From Microbacterium commune (GTDB lineage: Bacteria; Actinomycetota; Actinomycetes; Actinomycetales; Microbacteriaceae): a stretch of 64,000 nucleotides of DNA. Shown here one piece after another: positions 55,597-64,000 of the stretch (position 1 is the first letter of the stretch; each line of letters starts with the position of its first letter). The notes under the pieces are model-generated. The model was not told where the DNA came from, searched no databases, and was given only the letters and a program-made list of their open reading frames with translations. The position numbers and the translations under genes are program-made. Location: positions 1,785,970 through 1,849,969 of the forward strand of contig NZ_JACSPX010000001.1 in the NCBI RefSeq assembly GCF_014836945.1, in the 5' to 3' direction.

Positions 55597-57102
55597 TCAC
55601 CCGGCCGCGCGCAGCGTCGCCCACAGCTCCGCCCGCGCCGGGAACGAGGTGAGGTCGGTGCCGAGCAGGACAGCAGCCTGCGCGATGCGGCTGCGCAGCG
55701 TGTGGCGATGGATGCCGAGGCTCGCCGCGGTCTGCTCTGCGCGCGCGTCCTGCTCGAGCCAGACCCGCAGGGTGCGCTCGAGCTCTGCCCCGGTCGTCGC
55801 GTCGTGCGCGCGCAACGGCGCGAGCCTCGTGCGCGCCAGGGTCCGCGTCTCGGCCGAGACGAGCGCGTCGAGCACTCCGCCGGATTCGACGTCGTGATAC
55901 TCGATCACGCCGTCCCCGCCGGAACGCTGCAGAGCGGTCGTCGCCTGCGCATGCGCATGCGAGAACGCGCTGTACTCGGCCGGCTCGGAGACGCCGATCC
56001 GGATGCCGAATCGCCCCGCCACCTGGTCGAGCAGCGCTCTGGAGGATGCCCCCAGGCAGATCGTCAGCCCGTCGGCGTCCTCCGCCACGAACGACACCGT
56101 GCCGCCGACCGCGCGCTGCCGCTCGAACCAGCCGACGATCGCCTCGACCGGCGCGTCGGCGGCGGTCGCGACGACCATCGGCGCCGGGGGCAGGGCTCCG
56201 AGCGTGCGCCGGGCGAGGGTCGGATCATCCGCCCGCAGCGAGGCGAGCAGCTGAGTGTGCATGCGGCGGCGCCCGCGGGCGAGCTGCTCGCTCTGCTCGA
56301 GCGCCAGGCCCGCCATGGCGATCACGGTCGTGATCACGGCGCGCGCCTCGGCGTCGATGGGGCGCAGATCGACCGCGATGACGCCCTTCAGCTGCGAGCT
56401 GCGACCGAGGGTGTACAGCGTCACGGTGCGCTCGCCCTCCTCGAGCGAGCGCGTCGCGGTCGTCCCTCGGCCGAGCAGCTCGGCGACGGCATCCGCCACC
56501 GCATCCGCGCCGCCGGCGAGAGAGGCCGGATGCTCCTGAGCGATCGTCCCGCTCGAGTCGAACAGCCCCACCCAGCAGCCCAGCCGCCGAGCGAGCTCGG
56601 CGAGGGTCGCCTCCAGGCCGCGCGGCCGCAGCGCCGCGACGGCGAGAGCGCGCTGCACCTCGAGCGCCCAGGTGCGCCGAGCGTACGCGTGCGACGCCAT
56701 CGCCTCCGCGTGCGCTCGGGCGACGGCGAGGAACGGGATGTCGTACGGCACGTCGAACAGCGCGAGCCCCGACGCCGCACACGCGGCGACGAGCTCGTCG
56801 GGCGGTCCCACCCGGTGCACACCCGAGCCGAAACCCAGCGCTCGCACACCGCGGTGCACGAGACGGGCGACGTAGTCGCCGACCCCGCGCTCGTCGTGGT
56901 CGGCGAACTGGCTGCCGGTGGTCATCAGCACGAGATCATCGGCGAGGAACGGCGTCGGGTCGACCAGATCCGAGCTGTGCACGCCGCGCACGGGGCGGTC
57001 GAGTGCCCCGTCGGCGAGGGAGCGCTCGGCGGACACCAGGCTCAGGCGCAGATCCCCGTTTCCCAGCAGCGTGCGCAGCGTCGGCGGGGTGGCGATCTCC
57101 AC
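55597..57102 (-). CDS. PucR-family transcriptional regulator of the GABA/putrescine genes
   Basis: 501 residues. The N-terminal PucR domain contains DLVDPTPFLADDLVLMTTGS, a GAF/GGDEF-like middle follows, and the C-terminal helix-turn-helix (HTH_30) has LEQDARAEQTAASLGIHRHT and LRSRIAQAAVLLG. Divergent from gabT, with direct repeats in the 95-bp gap, so it probably controls the catabolic operon; whether it activates or represses is not known. GTG 57102 follows a GGAG SD. Confidence 0.85.
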   Translation of the reverse strand: MEIATPPTLRTLLGNGDLRLSLVSAERSLADGALDRPVRGVHSSDLVDPTPFLADDLVLMTTGSQFADHDERGVGDYVARLVHRGVRALGFGSGVHRVGPPDELVAACAASGLALFDVPYDIPFLAVARAHAEAMASHAYARRTWALEVQRALAVAALRPRGLEATLAELARRLGCWVGLFDSSGTIAQEHPASLAGGADAVADAVAELLGRGTTATRSLEEGERTVTLYTLGRSSQLKGVIAVDLRPIDAEARAVITTVIAMAGLALEQSEQLARGRRRMHTQLLASLRADDPTLARRTLGALPPAPMVVATAADAPVEAIVGWFERQRAVGGTVSFVAEDADGLTICLGASSRALLDQVAGRFGIRIGVSEPAEYSAFSHAHAQATTALQRSGGDGVIEYHDVESGGVLDALVSAETRTLARTRLAPLRAHDATTGAELERTLRVWLEQDARAEQTAASLGIHRHTLRSRIAQAAVLLGTDLTSFPARAELWATLRAAG

Positions 57103-57118
57103 GGGATCTCCTCATGTT

Positions 57119-57165
57119 GTACAACGCGGCGAATGGATGATCAGAAGTGTACGCTGCGGCGAATG
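57119..57165 (+). promoter_or_regulatory. Direct-repeat operator between pucR-type gene and gabT
   Basis: GTACAACGCGGCGAATG at 57119-57135 and GTACGCTGCGGCGAATG at 57149-57165, exactly 30 bp apart (three helical turns) with 14 of 17 bases identical. The second copy ends 20 bp before the gabT -10 box, in the -35 zone, as expected of an activator site. Confidence 0.6.
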
Positions 57166-57185
57166 CGTCCCGTCGGGCCGAGTCG

Positions 57186-57191
57186 TAGCCT
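57186..57191 (+). promoter_or_regulatory. -10 box TAGCCT for gabT
   Basis: TAGCCT ends six bases before ATG 57198; leaderless mRNA expected. No good -35, consistent with activator dependence. Confidence 0.55.
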
Positions 57192-57197
57192 CGCCTC

Positions 57198-58556
57198 ATG
57201 ACCCTCATCGACGAGACCTCCACGATTCCCGCAGGCGGACCCACCCTCGAGCAGGTCCGTCGTGTCGTCACCGACCTGCCCGGCCCGCGCTCCGCCGCGA
57301 TCCTCGCCCGCAAGGCCGACGCCGTCGCCGCCGGAGTCGCGCACTCGATGCCCGTCTCGGTCGTCGCCGCCGGCGGCGGTGTCGTCGTCGACGCCGACGG
57401 CAACTCGCTCATCGATCTCGGGTCCGGCATCGCCGTGACGAGCGTGGGCAACGCCCACCCGAAGGTGGCAGCCGCCGTCGCCGCCCAGGCCGCGCAGTTC
57501 ACGCACACCTGCTTCATGGTCTCGCCGTACGAGTCGTACGTCGACGTCGCCGAGGCGCTCAACCGCCTCACCCCGGGCGACTTCGCGAAGAAGACGGCGC
57601 TGTTCAACTCGGGTGCCGAGGCCGTCGAGAACGCGATCAAGATCGCCCGCAAGCACACCGGACGCCAGGCCGTCGTCGCCTTCGACCACGGCTACCACGG
57701 CCGCACCAACCTCACCATGGCGCTGACCGCGAAGTCGATGCCCTACAAGTCCGGATTCGGACCGTTCGCCCCCGAGGTCTACCGCGTTCCGGGCTCGTAC
57801 CCGTACCGCGACGGGCTGACCGGCGCCGAGGCGGCCGCGCGCGCCATCACCCTCATCGAGAAGCAGATCGGTGCCGACAACCTCGCCGCCGTGATCATCG
57901 AGCCGATCCAGGGCGAGGGCGGCTTCATCGTCCCGGCAGACGGATTCCTCGACGCGGTCGTGGCCTGGTGCCGCGCCAACGGGGTCGTCTTCATCGCCGA
58001 CGAGGTGCAGACCGGCTTCGCTCGCACCGGTGCGATGTTCGCCAGCGAGATCTTCGGCATCGAGCCCGACCTGATCACCACGGCCAAGGGCATCGCCGCC
58101 GGCCTGCCCCTCGCCGGCGTCACCGGCCGTGCCGAGATCATGGACGCCGCCCACGCCGGTGGCCTGGGCGGAACCTACGGCGGCAACCCGATCGCCTGCG
58201 CGGCCGCGCTCGCCGCGATCGACGCCTTCGAGAACGACGGGCTCATCGAACGGGCTCAGCAGATCGGTGCGGTGCTCACCGACCGCCTCGGCGCGATCCG
58301 CGAGAACGACCCGCGCCTGGGTGACATCCGCGGCCACGGCGCGATGATCGCCGTCGAATTCGTCGACCCCGAGACCGGCGCTCCGGATGCGGCCCTCACC
58401 GCCGCCGTGGCGAAGGCGTGCGTGACCGAGGGCGTCATCATCCTGACCTGCGGCACCTTCGGCAACGTCATCCGCTTCCTGCCGCCGCTGTCGATCGGCG
58501 ACGACCTGCTGAACGAGGGCATCGACGTCCTCGCCACCGCGCTCCAGGGCGCCTGA
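57198..58556 (+). CDS. gabT: 4-aminobutyrate aminotransferase
   Basis: 452-residue class III PLP transaminase converting GABA and 2-oxoglutarate to succinate semialdehyde and glutamate. Motifs: ALFNSGAEAVENAIKIARKH, AFDHGYHGRTNLTMALTAKS, EPIQGEGGFIVPADGFL, FIADEVQTGFARTG, and the PLP Lys in TTAKGIAAGLPLAGVTG. It could also accept 5-aminovalerate. First gene of an operon with an amine oxidase, permease and semialdehyde dehydrogenase, which supports the GABA assignment. Confidence 0.94.
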   Translation: MTLIDETSTIPAGGPTLEQVRRVVTDLPGPRSAAILARKADAVAAGVAHSMPVSVVAAGGGVVVDADGNSLIDLGSGIAVTSVGNAHPKVAAAVAAQAAQFTHTCFMVSPYESYVDVAEALNRLTPGDFAKKTALFNSGAEAVENAIKIARKHTGRQAVVAFDHGYHGRTNLTMALTAKSMPYKSGFGPFAPEVYRVPGSYPYRDGLTGAEAAARAITLIEKQIGADNLAAVIIEPIQGEGGFIVPADGFLDAVVAWCRANGVVFIADEVQTGFARTGAMFASEIFGIEPDLITTAKGIAAGLPLAGVTGRAEIMDAAHAGGLGGTYGGNPIACAAALAAIDAFENDGLIERAQQIGAVLTDRLGAIRENDPRLGDIRGHGAMIAVEFVDPETGAPDAALTAAVAKACVTEGVIILTCGTFGNVIRFLPPLSIGDDLLNEGIDVLATALQGA

Positions 58557-58560
58557 GACG

Positions 58561-58603
58561 GTCGGCCGCGACCCTGGTCGGGGGATCAGGGGTCGCGGCC
58601 GAC
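58561..58603 (+). terminator. Hairpin between gabT and the amine oxidase gene
   Basis: Perfect 14-bp stem GTCGGCCGCGACCC / GGGTCGCGGCCGAC with a 15-base loop, four bases after the gabT stop. It may attenuate the operon or protect the gabT message. Confidence 0.55.
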
Positions 58604-58643
58604 ACACCCCGACTCGTACATTCCGCATCAAAGGAGATCACCC

Positions 58644-60023
58644 ATGGCAGAGCACGAGATCACGCGCGACGTCGTCATCGTCGGCGCGGGAGCCGCCGGC
58701 ACCACAGCGGCGAACGAGCTGCGCAGGGCCGGCCTGTCGGTGGCCGTGCTCGAGGCGCGCGACCGCGTCGGCGGCCGGCTCTGGACCGACGAGATCGAGG
58801 GCGCGATGCTCGAACTCGGCGGTCAGTGGGTCTCGCCCGATCAGGACGCGCTGAAGGAGACGATCGCCGAGCTGGGCCTCGAGACCTTCGACCGCTACCG
58901 CGAGGGCGACAGCGTCTACGTCGGTCCCGATGGTGCGGTGCACCGCTTCACGGGAGAGATGTTCCCCGTGTCGGCCGAGACAGAGGCCGTCATCGCCGAG
59001 ATCACCGAGCGCCTCGACGCGATGGTGGCCGAGATCGACCCCGACCGTCCGTGGGAGCACCCGAACGCCGCCGAGTGGGACTCGATCACCTGGGATGCCT
59101 GGCTGCGCCGGCAGACCGACGATGACGAGGCCGTCCGAAACCTCGCCTTCGCCACGGGCTCCGCCATGCTCACCAAGCCGACGCACGCGTTCTCGCTGCT
59201 GCAGTCGCTGCTGATGGCGGCATCCGCCGGGTCGTACTCGAACCTCGTCGACGCGGACTTCATCCTCGACAAGCGCGTGGTCGGCGGCCTGCAGCAGGTT
59301 CCGCAGCTGCTCGCCGAGCGCCTCGGCGACGACGTCTTCCTGAACCAGCCGGTGCGCACGCTCGAGTGGTCCGACCAGGGAGTGGTCGCGCACGCTGACG
59401 GCATGACCGTTCGCGCGACGCACGCGATCCTCGCGCACGCCCCCGTGCTGTACGACCGCATCTCGTTCGTGCCGCCGCTGCCGCGCCGCCAGCACCAGCT
59501 GCACCAGCACCTGTCGATGGGCTTCGTGATCAAGGTGCACGCCGTGTACGACCGCCCGTTCTGGCGGGAACAGGGCCTCAGCGGCACCGCGTTCAGCCCC
59601 TACGAGCTCTCGCACGAGGCGTACGACAACACCAACCACGGTGACGAGCGCGGCACGCTGGTCGGCTTCGTCAGCGACCAGAACGCCGACGACCTGTTCA
59701 CGCTGAGCGCCGAGGAGCGCAAGGAGCGCATCCTCGAGTCGCTGTCGCACTACTACGGACCCGAGGCGAAGAACCCGGTCGTGTACTACGAGAGCGACTG
59801 GGGCAGCGAGGAGTGGACCCGCGGAGCCTACGCCGCGAGCTTCGACATGGGCGGCCTGCACCGCTACGGCGCCGACCTGCGCACCGCCGTCGGCCCGATC
59901 CACTTCGCGTGCAGCGACATGGCCGGCGCCGGGTACCAGCACGTCGACGGTGCGATCCGGATGGGGCGCCTCGCCGCCTCGCAGATCCTCGAGAAGGCCG
60001 GCGCCGAGGTCGCCGAGGCATGA
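58644..60023 (+). CDS. Flavin amine oxidase, probably putrescine oxidase
   Basis: 459-residue FAD enzyme of the monoamine oxidase family. The dinucleotide motif VVIVGAGAAGTTAANEL (GAGAAG at 14-19) is followed by EARDRVGGRLWT and ELGGQWVSPDQDAL; the C-terminus has FACSDMAGAGYQHVDGAIRM, the FAD-contact region. No signal peptide, so it acts in the cytoplasm. The neighbours gabT, a semialdehyde dehydrogenase and an amine permease make putrescine (to 4-aminobutanal, NH3 and H2O2) the likely substrate, but other amines are possible. AAAGGAG SD. Confidence 0.85.
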   Translation: MAEHEITRDVVIVGAGAAGTTAANELRRAGLSVAVLEARDRVGGRLWTDEIEGAMLELGGQWVSPDQDALKETIAELGLETFDRYREGDSVYVGPDGAVHRFTGEMFPVSAETEAVIAEITERLDAMVAEIDPDRPWEHPNAAEWDSITWDAWLRRQTDDDEAVRNLAFATGSAMLTKPTHAFSLLQSLLMAASAGSYSNLVDADFILDKRVVGGLQQVPQLLAERLGDDVFLNQPVRTLEWSDQGVVAHADGMTVRATHAILAHAPVLYDRISFVPPLPRRQHQLHQHLSMGFVIKVHAVYDRPFWREQGLSGTAFSPYELSHEAYDNTNHGDERGTLVGFVSDQNADDLFTLSAEERKERILESLSHYYGPEAKNPVVYYESDWGSEEWTRGAYAASFDMGGLHRYGADLRTAVGPIHFACSDMAGAGYQHVDGAIRMGRLAASQILEKAGAEVAEA

Positions 60024-60913
60024 CCGGGTCGATCGTCGTCGGATACACGGCGACGGACGAGGGCGCCGACGCCCTCGCCCTCGGGGCCAGGCTCGCGCGC
60101 AGCATCGACGCGCATCTCGATCTCGTCATCGTGCTTCCGCCCGAGGGCACCCGCAGCTCGGCCGTGGTGCCCCCGGAGCGCGCTTTCGAGGAGCACGTGC
60201 GCGCGCAGGCCGAGGCGTGGCTGCGGACAGCCGTCGCTCAGGTGCCCGCCGACGTCCGCTGCCTCGGACACGTGCGCTTCAACGAATCCTTCGCCGAGGG
60301 CATCATCGCCGCCGGCGAGGAGTTCGACGCGCGGCTCCTCGTCGTCGGGGCGGCCAACGGCACCACCCTCGGCCGCCACCGCCTCGGCTCCGTCGCCTCC
60401 GAACTCGTGCACTCCTCGCCCATCCCCGTGGCCCTGGCACCCGCCGGCTCCCGCGACAACGCGGACGCCGAGATGCCGATCCCGCGGGTGACGGCGGCCG
60501 TCGGCACCCGTGCCGGCGCCGACGCGCTGGTCGAGGAGGCGGCCCGCCTCGCGGCAGCCGCCCACGGCACCCTGCGTCTCGTCTCGCTCGTGCCGTTCGA
60601 CGTGCCGGCCGGCCTCGACACCGGCGCGATCACCCTCGCGCAGAACGCGCACGGAGAGGACGTCCTGCAGCAGGTGCGGGCAGCCCTTCCCGAGGGCATC
60701 GACGCCGAGGTCGAGCGTGCGGCAGGAGACAGCGTCGAAGACGCCGTGGCGCACCTGCGCTGGCATCCGGGAGAGGTCGTCATGGTCGGCTCCAGCCGAC
60801 TCGCCCAGCCCCGCCGGCTCTTCCTGGGATCGACTGCGGCGAAGATGCTGCACGAGCTTCCCGTACCCATGATCGTCGTCCCGCGCACCCGCGCTGAAGC
60901 AGGAGAACGTTGA
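60020..60913 (+). CDS. Tandem universal stress protein
   Basis: 297 residues with two UspA domains (about 3-140 and 153-292). The first has SIVVGYTATDEGADALALGA and VVGAANGTTLGRHRLGSVAS; the second has VMVGSSRLAQPRRLFLGSTA. The GxxG-9-GS-type nucleotide loops are recognisable, more clearly in the first. It overlaps the oxidase stop (ATGA) and the permease start, so it is an integral part of the operon. A regulatory role towards the permease or a stress response to peroxide is possible but only inferred. Confidence 0.9.
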   Translation: MTGSIVVGYTATDEGADALALGARLARSIDAHLDLVIVLPPEGTRSSAVVPPERAFEEHVRAQAEAWLRTAVAQVPADVRCLGHVRFNESFAEGIIAAGEEFDARLLVVGAANGTTLGRHRLGSVASELVHSSPIPVALAPAGSRDNADAEMPIPRVTAAVGTRAGADALVEEAARLAAAAHGTLRLVSLVPFDVPAGLDTGAITLAQNAHGEDVLQQVRAALPEGIDAEVERAAGDSVEDAVAHLRWHPGEVVMVGSSRLAQPRRLFLGSTAAKMLHELPVPMIVVPRTRAEAGER

Positions 60914-62478
60914 TGTCCAGCACCGATCGGGCGATGGCGCCCGACTCCGGAGTCACGACCGGTATCTCCCGCAAGGGTCTCAGCGTCGGCACCGTCGGCG
61001 TCCTGGGCGCCCTCGTGATGGGCATCTCGTGCATCGCCCCGGCGTACACGTACACCGCCGGGATCGGCGGAGCGGTGGGCGCCGTCGGGTTCCAGGTTCC
61101 GGCCATCCTGCTGCTCGGCTTCATCCCGATGCTGCTCGTGGCCTTCGGCTACCGCGAGCTCAACAAGGCCATGCCCGACTCGGGCACCAGCTTCACCTGG
61201 GCCACCCGCGCCTTCGGCCCGTACGTGGGGTGGATGGCGGGGTGGGGCCTGATCGTCGCGACGATCCTCGTGCTGTCCAACCTCGCCGGCATCGCCGTCG
61301 ACTTCCTCTTCCTGCTGATCTCGCAGATCTCCGGCAACGAGGAGATCGCGTCGATCACGCGCAACCCGTTCGTCAACGTCGCCGTGTGCCTGATCTTCGT
61401 GGCCCTCGCGACCTGGGTGTCGTACCGCGACGTGTCGACGTCGCAGAAGCTGCAGTACGGCCTGGTCGCCTTCCAGGTCGCGATCCTCGTGCTCTTCTCC
61501 GTGATGGCGATCGTCGAGACCGTGCAGGGCGGCGCGTTCGAGGCGAACCTGCCCGAGTTCGCGTGGTTCAACCCGTTCGAGATCCAGGGCGGACTCTCGA
61601 TGATCGTGATGGGGCTGTCGGCATCCGTCTTCATGTTCTGGGGGTGGGACGTCACCCTCACGATGAACGAGGAGGCGAAGGACCCCGAGCGCACGCCGGG
61701 CCGCGCCGCGATGCTCACGGTGGTCTCGATCATCGCCATCTACCTCCTGCTCACCATCAGCAGCCTGATGTACTCCGGCATCGGCGATGAGGGCCTCGGT
61801 CTGACCAACGAGGAGATCGGCGGCAACGTGTTCTTCGCGCTGTCCGGTCCGGTGATGGGCGGTCTCGCCTTCCTGCTCTCGCTCGCGGTGCTCACCTCGT
61901 CTGCCTCGTCGCTGCAGTCGACGTTCATCTCGCCGGCCCGCACCCTGCTCGCCATGGGGCACTACGGCGCGATGCCCCGGAAGTTCGCCCGGGTCAACCC
62001 GCGCTTCTTCACCCCGGGCTACGCGACGATCGTGTCCGCGTTCGTCGCGGGCGGGTTCTACGCCGTGATGCGCTTCCTCAGCGAGGACGCGCTGTGGGAC
62101 ACGATCCTCGCGCTGGGCATGATGATCTGCTTCTACTACGGCATCACGGCTCTCTCGTGCGTGTGGTACTTCCGCCGCCAGTGGTTCGACTCGGGCAAGG
62201 ACTTCTTCTTCAAGTTCGCCAGCCCGCTCGTCGGCGGCATCATCCTGCTCGTGCTGTTCGTGATCACCGCGGTCGACAGCCTCGCGCCCGACTACGGATC
62301 GATCGCCATCGGCGTCGACGCCAACGGCGAGGGCGGCATCGGCATCGTGTTCTTCATCGGCGTCGGCCTGCTCGTCTTCGGCGCGGTGCTGATGTTCGTG
62401 CAGCGGATCTTCGCCCCCGCCTTCTTCCGCGGCGAGACGCTGAGCGTGGACGCCCCGCCCAGCGCCCGCCGCCGCTGA
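60913..62478 (+). CDS. APC-family amino acid/amine permease
   Basis: 521-residue transporter with about 12-14 helices. Helix 1 has the broken-helix signature GALVMGISCIAPAYTYTAGI, and AMPDSGTSFTWATRAFGPYV is the typical helix 3 region. It is longer than basic APC members and has an extended C-terminus. The neighbours suggest import of putrescine or GABA. ATG 60913 (after AGGAG) overlaps the upstream TGA by one base; a TTG one codon earlier is less likely. Confidence 0.9.
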   Translation: MSSTDRAMAPDSGVTTGISRKGLSVGTVGVLGALVMGISCIAPAYTYTAGIGGAVGAVGFQVPAILLLGFIPMLLVAFGYRELNKAMPDSGTSFTWATRAFGPYVGWMAGWGLIVATILVLSNLAGIAVDFLFLLISQISGNEEIASITRNPFVNVAVCLIFVALATWVSYRDVSTSQKLQYGLVAFQVAILVLFSVMAIVETVQGGAFEANLPEFAWFNPFEIQGGLSMIVMGLSASVFMFWGWDVTLTMNEEAKDPERTPGRAAMLTVVSIIAIYLLLTISSLMYSGIGDEGLGLTNEEIGGNVFFALSGPVMGGLAFLLSLAVLTSSASSLQSTFISPARTLLAMGHYGAMPRKFARVNPRFFTPGYATIVSAFVAGGFYAVMRFLSEDALWDTILALGMMICFYYGITALSCVWYFRRQWFDSGKDFFFKFASPLVGGIILLVLFVITAVDSLAPDYGSIAIGVDANGEGGIGIVFFIGVGLLVFGAVLMFVQRIFAPAFFRGETLSVDAPPSARRR

Positions 62479-62500
62479 CCATCCTTCCCACAGAATCGAG

Positions 62501-63976
62501 ATGACCATGACACTCGCATCGAACGAGCAGGAACTCCTCTCCCGCGTCCCCGGCGGCCTCTTCATCGGCGGGCAGTGGACGGATGCCGAGGAGGGGCGCA
62601 CCTTCGACGTGCGCGACCCCGCGACGAACGAGGTGATCGCGTCGATCGCCGACGCGACGCCCGCCGACGGCATCCGGGCCCTCGACGCGGCCGTCGCCGC
62701 GCAGGACGCCTGGGCGGCCACCGCCCCGCGCACCCGCAGCGACATCCTGCGCCGCGCCTTCGACCTCGTGCAGCAGCACAAGGAGGACCTCGCGCTGCTG
62801 ATGACCCTCGAGATGGGCAAGCCGCTCGCCGAGGCCCGCGGCGAGGTCGTCTACGGCGGCGAGTTCCTGCGCTGGTTCAGCGAGGAGGCCGTGCGGATCA
62901 GCGGCCGCTACGGCAGCAACCCCGAGGGCACCGGTCAGATGATCGTGTCGCAGCGCCCGGTCGGCCCGTCGTTCTTCGTCACCCCGTGGAACTTCCCGTT
63001 CGCGATGGCGACCCGGAAGATCGCACCGGCGCTCGCCGCCGGCTGCACCGTCGTGATCAAGCCCCCGGCCCTGACCCCGCTGACCACCATCTTCTTCACG
63101 AAGCTGCTGGAGGAGGCGGGCCTGCCCGCCGGCGTCGTCAACGTGGTGCAGACCTCGCGCTCCGGCGCGCTGTCGGGCCCGATCATCGCCGACCCGCGGC
63201 TGCGCAAGCTCTCGTTCACGGGGTCGACCGAGGTGGGTCGCAAGCTCATCGCACAGGCGGCCGACGGCATCCTGCGCGTGTCGATGGAGCTGGGCGGCAA
63301 CGCCCCGTTCGTCGTCTTCGAGGACGCGGATCTCGACAAGGCGGTCGACGGCGCGATGGCCGCGAAGTTCCGCAACATCGGACAGGCCTGCACCGCAGCC
63401 AACCGCTTCATCGTGCACCAGGACGTCGCCGAGGAGTTCGGCCGTCGCGTGTCCGAGCGCGTGCAGGCGATGAAGATCGGCCGCGGCACCGAAGACGGCG
63501 TGGCCATCGGCCCGCTGATCGACGAGGACGCCGTCGCCAAGGCGGAGGAGCTCGTGGGCGACGCCGTCGACCGCGGCGCCCGCGTGCTCGCCGGCGGCAA
63601 GGCCGTCGAGGGCACCGGCACGTTCTACGAGCCCACCGTGCTCACCGATGTGGCCGCCGGCAGCGCGATCCTCCGCGAGGAGATCTTCGGGCCCGTGCTC
63701 GCCATCGCGACCTTCGCCGACGAGGCGGAGGCCGTGCGGCTGGCGAACGACACCGAGTACGGACTCGTCTCGTACGTGTTCACCGAGAACCTCGCCCGGG
63801 GCCACCGGATGATCGACGCGCTGGAGACGGGCATGATGGGTCTGAACGTGGGCGTCGTCTCGAACGCCGCGGCTCCCTTCGGCGGTGTGAAGCAGTCCGG
63901 CATCGGCCGTGAGGGCGGCGCCGAGGGCATCCACGAGTACCTGTCCACCAAGTACACCCTGATTCCGAACAGCTGA
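62501..63976 (+). CDS. gabD: Succinate-semialdehyde dehydrogenase (aldehyde dehydrogenase family)
   Basis: 491-residue NAD(P)-dependent dehydrogenase. FVTPWNFPFAMATRKIAPAL (oxyanion Asn), KLSFTGSTEVGRKL (cofactor loop), the catalytic Glu in SMELGGNAPFVVFEDAD and the catalytic Cys in IGQACTAANRF are intact. The sequence is closest in pattern to SSADH of the GABA pathway; activity on 4-aminobutanal is also possible and would complete putrescine breakdown. Last complete gene of the window. The start at 62501 has only a weak SD; ATG 62507 is an alternative. Confidence 0.92.
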   Translation: MTMTLASNEQELLSRVPGGLFIGGQWTDAEEGRTFDVRDPATNEVIASIADATPADGIRALDAAVAAQDAWAATAPRTRSDILRRAFDLVQQHKEDLALLMTLEMGKPLAEARGEVVYGGEFLRWFSEEAVRISGRYGSNPEGTGQMIVSQRPVGPSFFVTPWNFPFAMATRKIAPALAAGCTVVIKPPALTPLTTIFFTKLLEEAGLPAGVVNVVQTSRSGALSGPIIADPRLRKLSFTGSTEVGRKLIAQAADGILRVSMELGGNAPFVVFEDADLDKAVDGAMAAKFRNIGQACTAANRFIVHQDVAEEFGRRVSERVQAMKIGRGTEDGVAIGPLIDEDAVAKAEELVGDAVDRGARVLAGGKAVEGTGTFYEPTVLTDVAAGSAILREEIFGPVLAIATFADEAEAVRLANDTEYGLVSYVFTENLARGHRMIDALETGMMGLNVGVVSNAAAPFGGVKQSGIGREGGAEGIHEYLSTKYTLIPNS

Positions 63977-63986
63977 CCCGCGAGGT

Positions 63987-63999
63987 GGGGGGGGGGGGG
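63987..63999 (+). repeat. Run of 13 G at the window end
   Basis: An uninterrupted G homopolymer ten bases after the gabD stop, ending at base 63999. Nothing else is visible in the last 24 bases. It may be real or a sequencing/assembly artefact at a contig edge. Confidence 0.8.
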
Positions 64000-64000
64000 C

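Noticed and set aside
60238..62820. 860-codon minus-strand open frame opposite the permease genes
   Set aside because: Shadow of two clear genes (UspA pair and APC permease); no recognisable protein.

Overview
The window is a stretch of high-GC actinobacterial chromosome, most likely from Microbacteriaceae and probably Microbacterium or a close relative. This is inferred from codon use (very frequent GCATCC and GGATGCC), the mix of GTG and ATG starts, menaquinone rather than ubiquinone genes, the ribosomal gene order, and many genes that appear to be transcribed without a leader. No rRNA or tRNA was seen. Most of the window is housekeeping DNA; the accessory parts are small.

Layout. (1) 1-11.4 kb: a menaquinone and redox region: the tail of a membrane protein that may be MenA, a DUF4229 protein, a PLDc_N protein, menD, rmuC, a PPK2 kinase, menG, a DUF402 protein, menF, a long-chain polyprenyl diphosphate synthase, an FprA-type ferredoxin-NADP reductase and an alpha/beta hydrolase. 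(2) 11.3-20.8 kb: a GntR regulator, yajQ, a membrane Ser/Thr kinase, a MalEFG-type sugar ABC transporter behind two LacI-type operators, and four little-known proteins. (3) 20.8-43.8 kb: the str operon (rpsL-rpsG-fusA-tuf), the S10 and spc ribosomal operons, secY-adk-map, infA-rpmJ-rpsM-rpsK, and rpoA-rplQ. The usual rpsN and rpsD genes are missing from their expected slots, and each slot holds a hairpin instead. (4) 43.8-48.8 kb: an acyl-CoA ligase, a TauE-type permease, a pair of MaoC-like dehydratases, murB and a VOC protein. (5) 48.8-55.6 kb: an aminotransferase, an RraA-like protein, and the glyoxylate shunt genes aceB-aceA divergent from a RamB-type regulator. (6) 55.6-64 kb: a PucR regulator divergent from gabT, followed by an amine oxidase, a universal stress protein, an APC permease and a semialdehyde dehydrogenase. 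Together these look like a putrescine/GABA-to-succinate pathway.

The most unusual element lies at 38.4-39.7 kb, between map and a DsbA-like gene, inside the conserved secY-to-infA neighbourhood. A gene joining an AbiEi-like winged helix to a PD-(D/E)XK-type nuclease is bracketed by two similar arrays of a 13-bp motif. Within each array the motif repeats every 19 bp, in forward copies, then a 9-bp centre, then inverted copies. This resembles the REPIN/RAYT arrangement but is built around a nuclease-like protein. It is the best candidate here for an undescribed mobile or selfish system.

A second window-wide pattern is a TANNNT-like -10 hexamer placed exactly 6 or 7 bases before the start codon of 19 genes. 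It predicts leaderless mRNAs and was used to correct several start sites.
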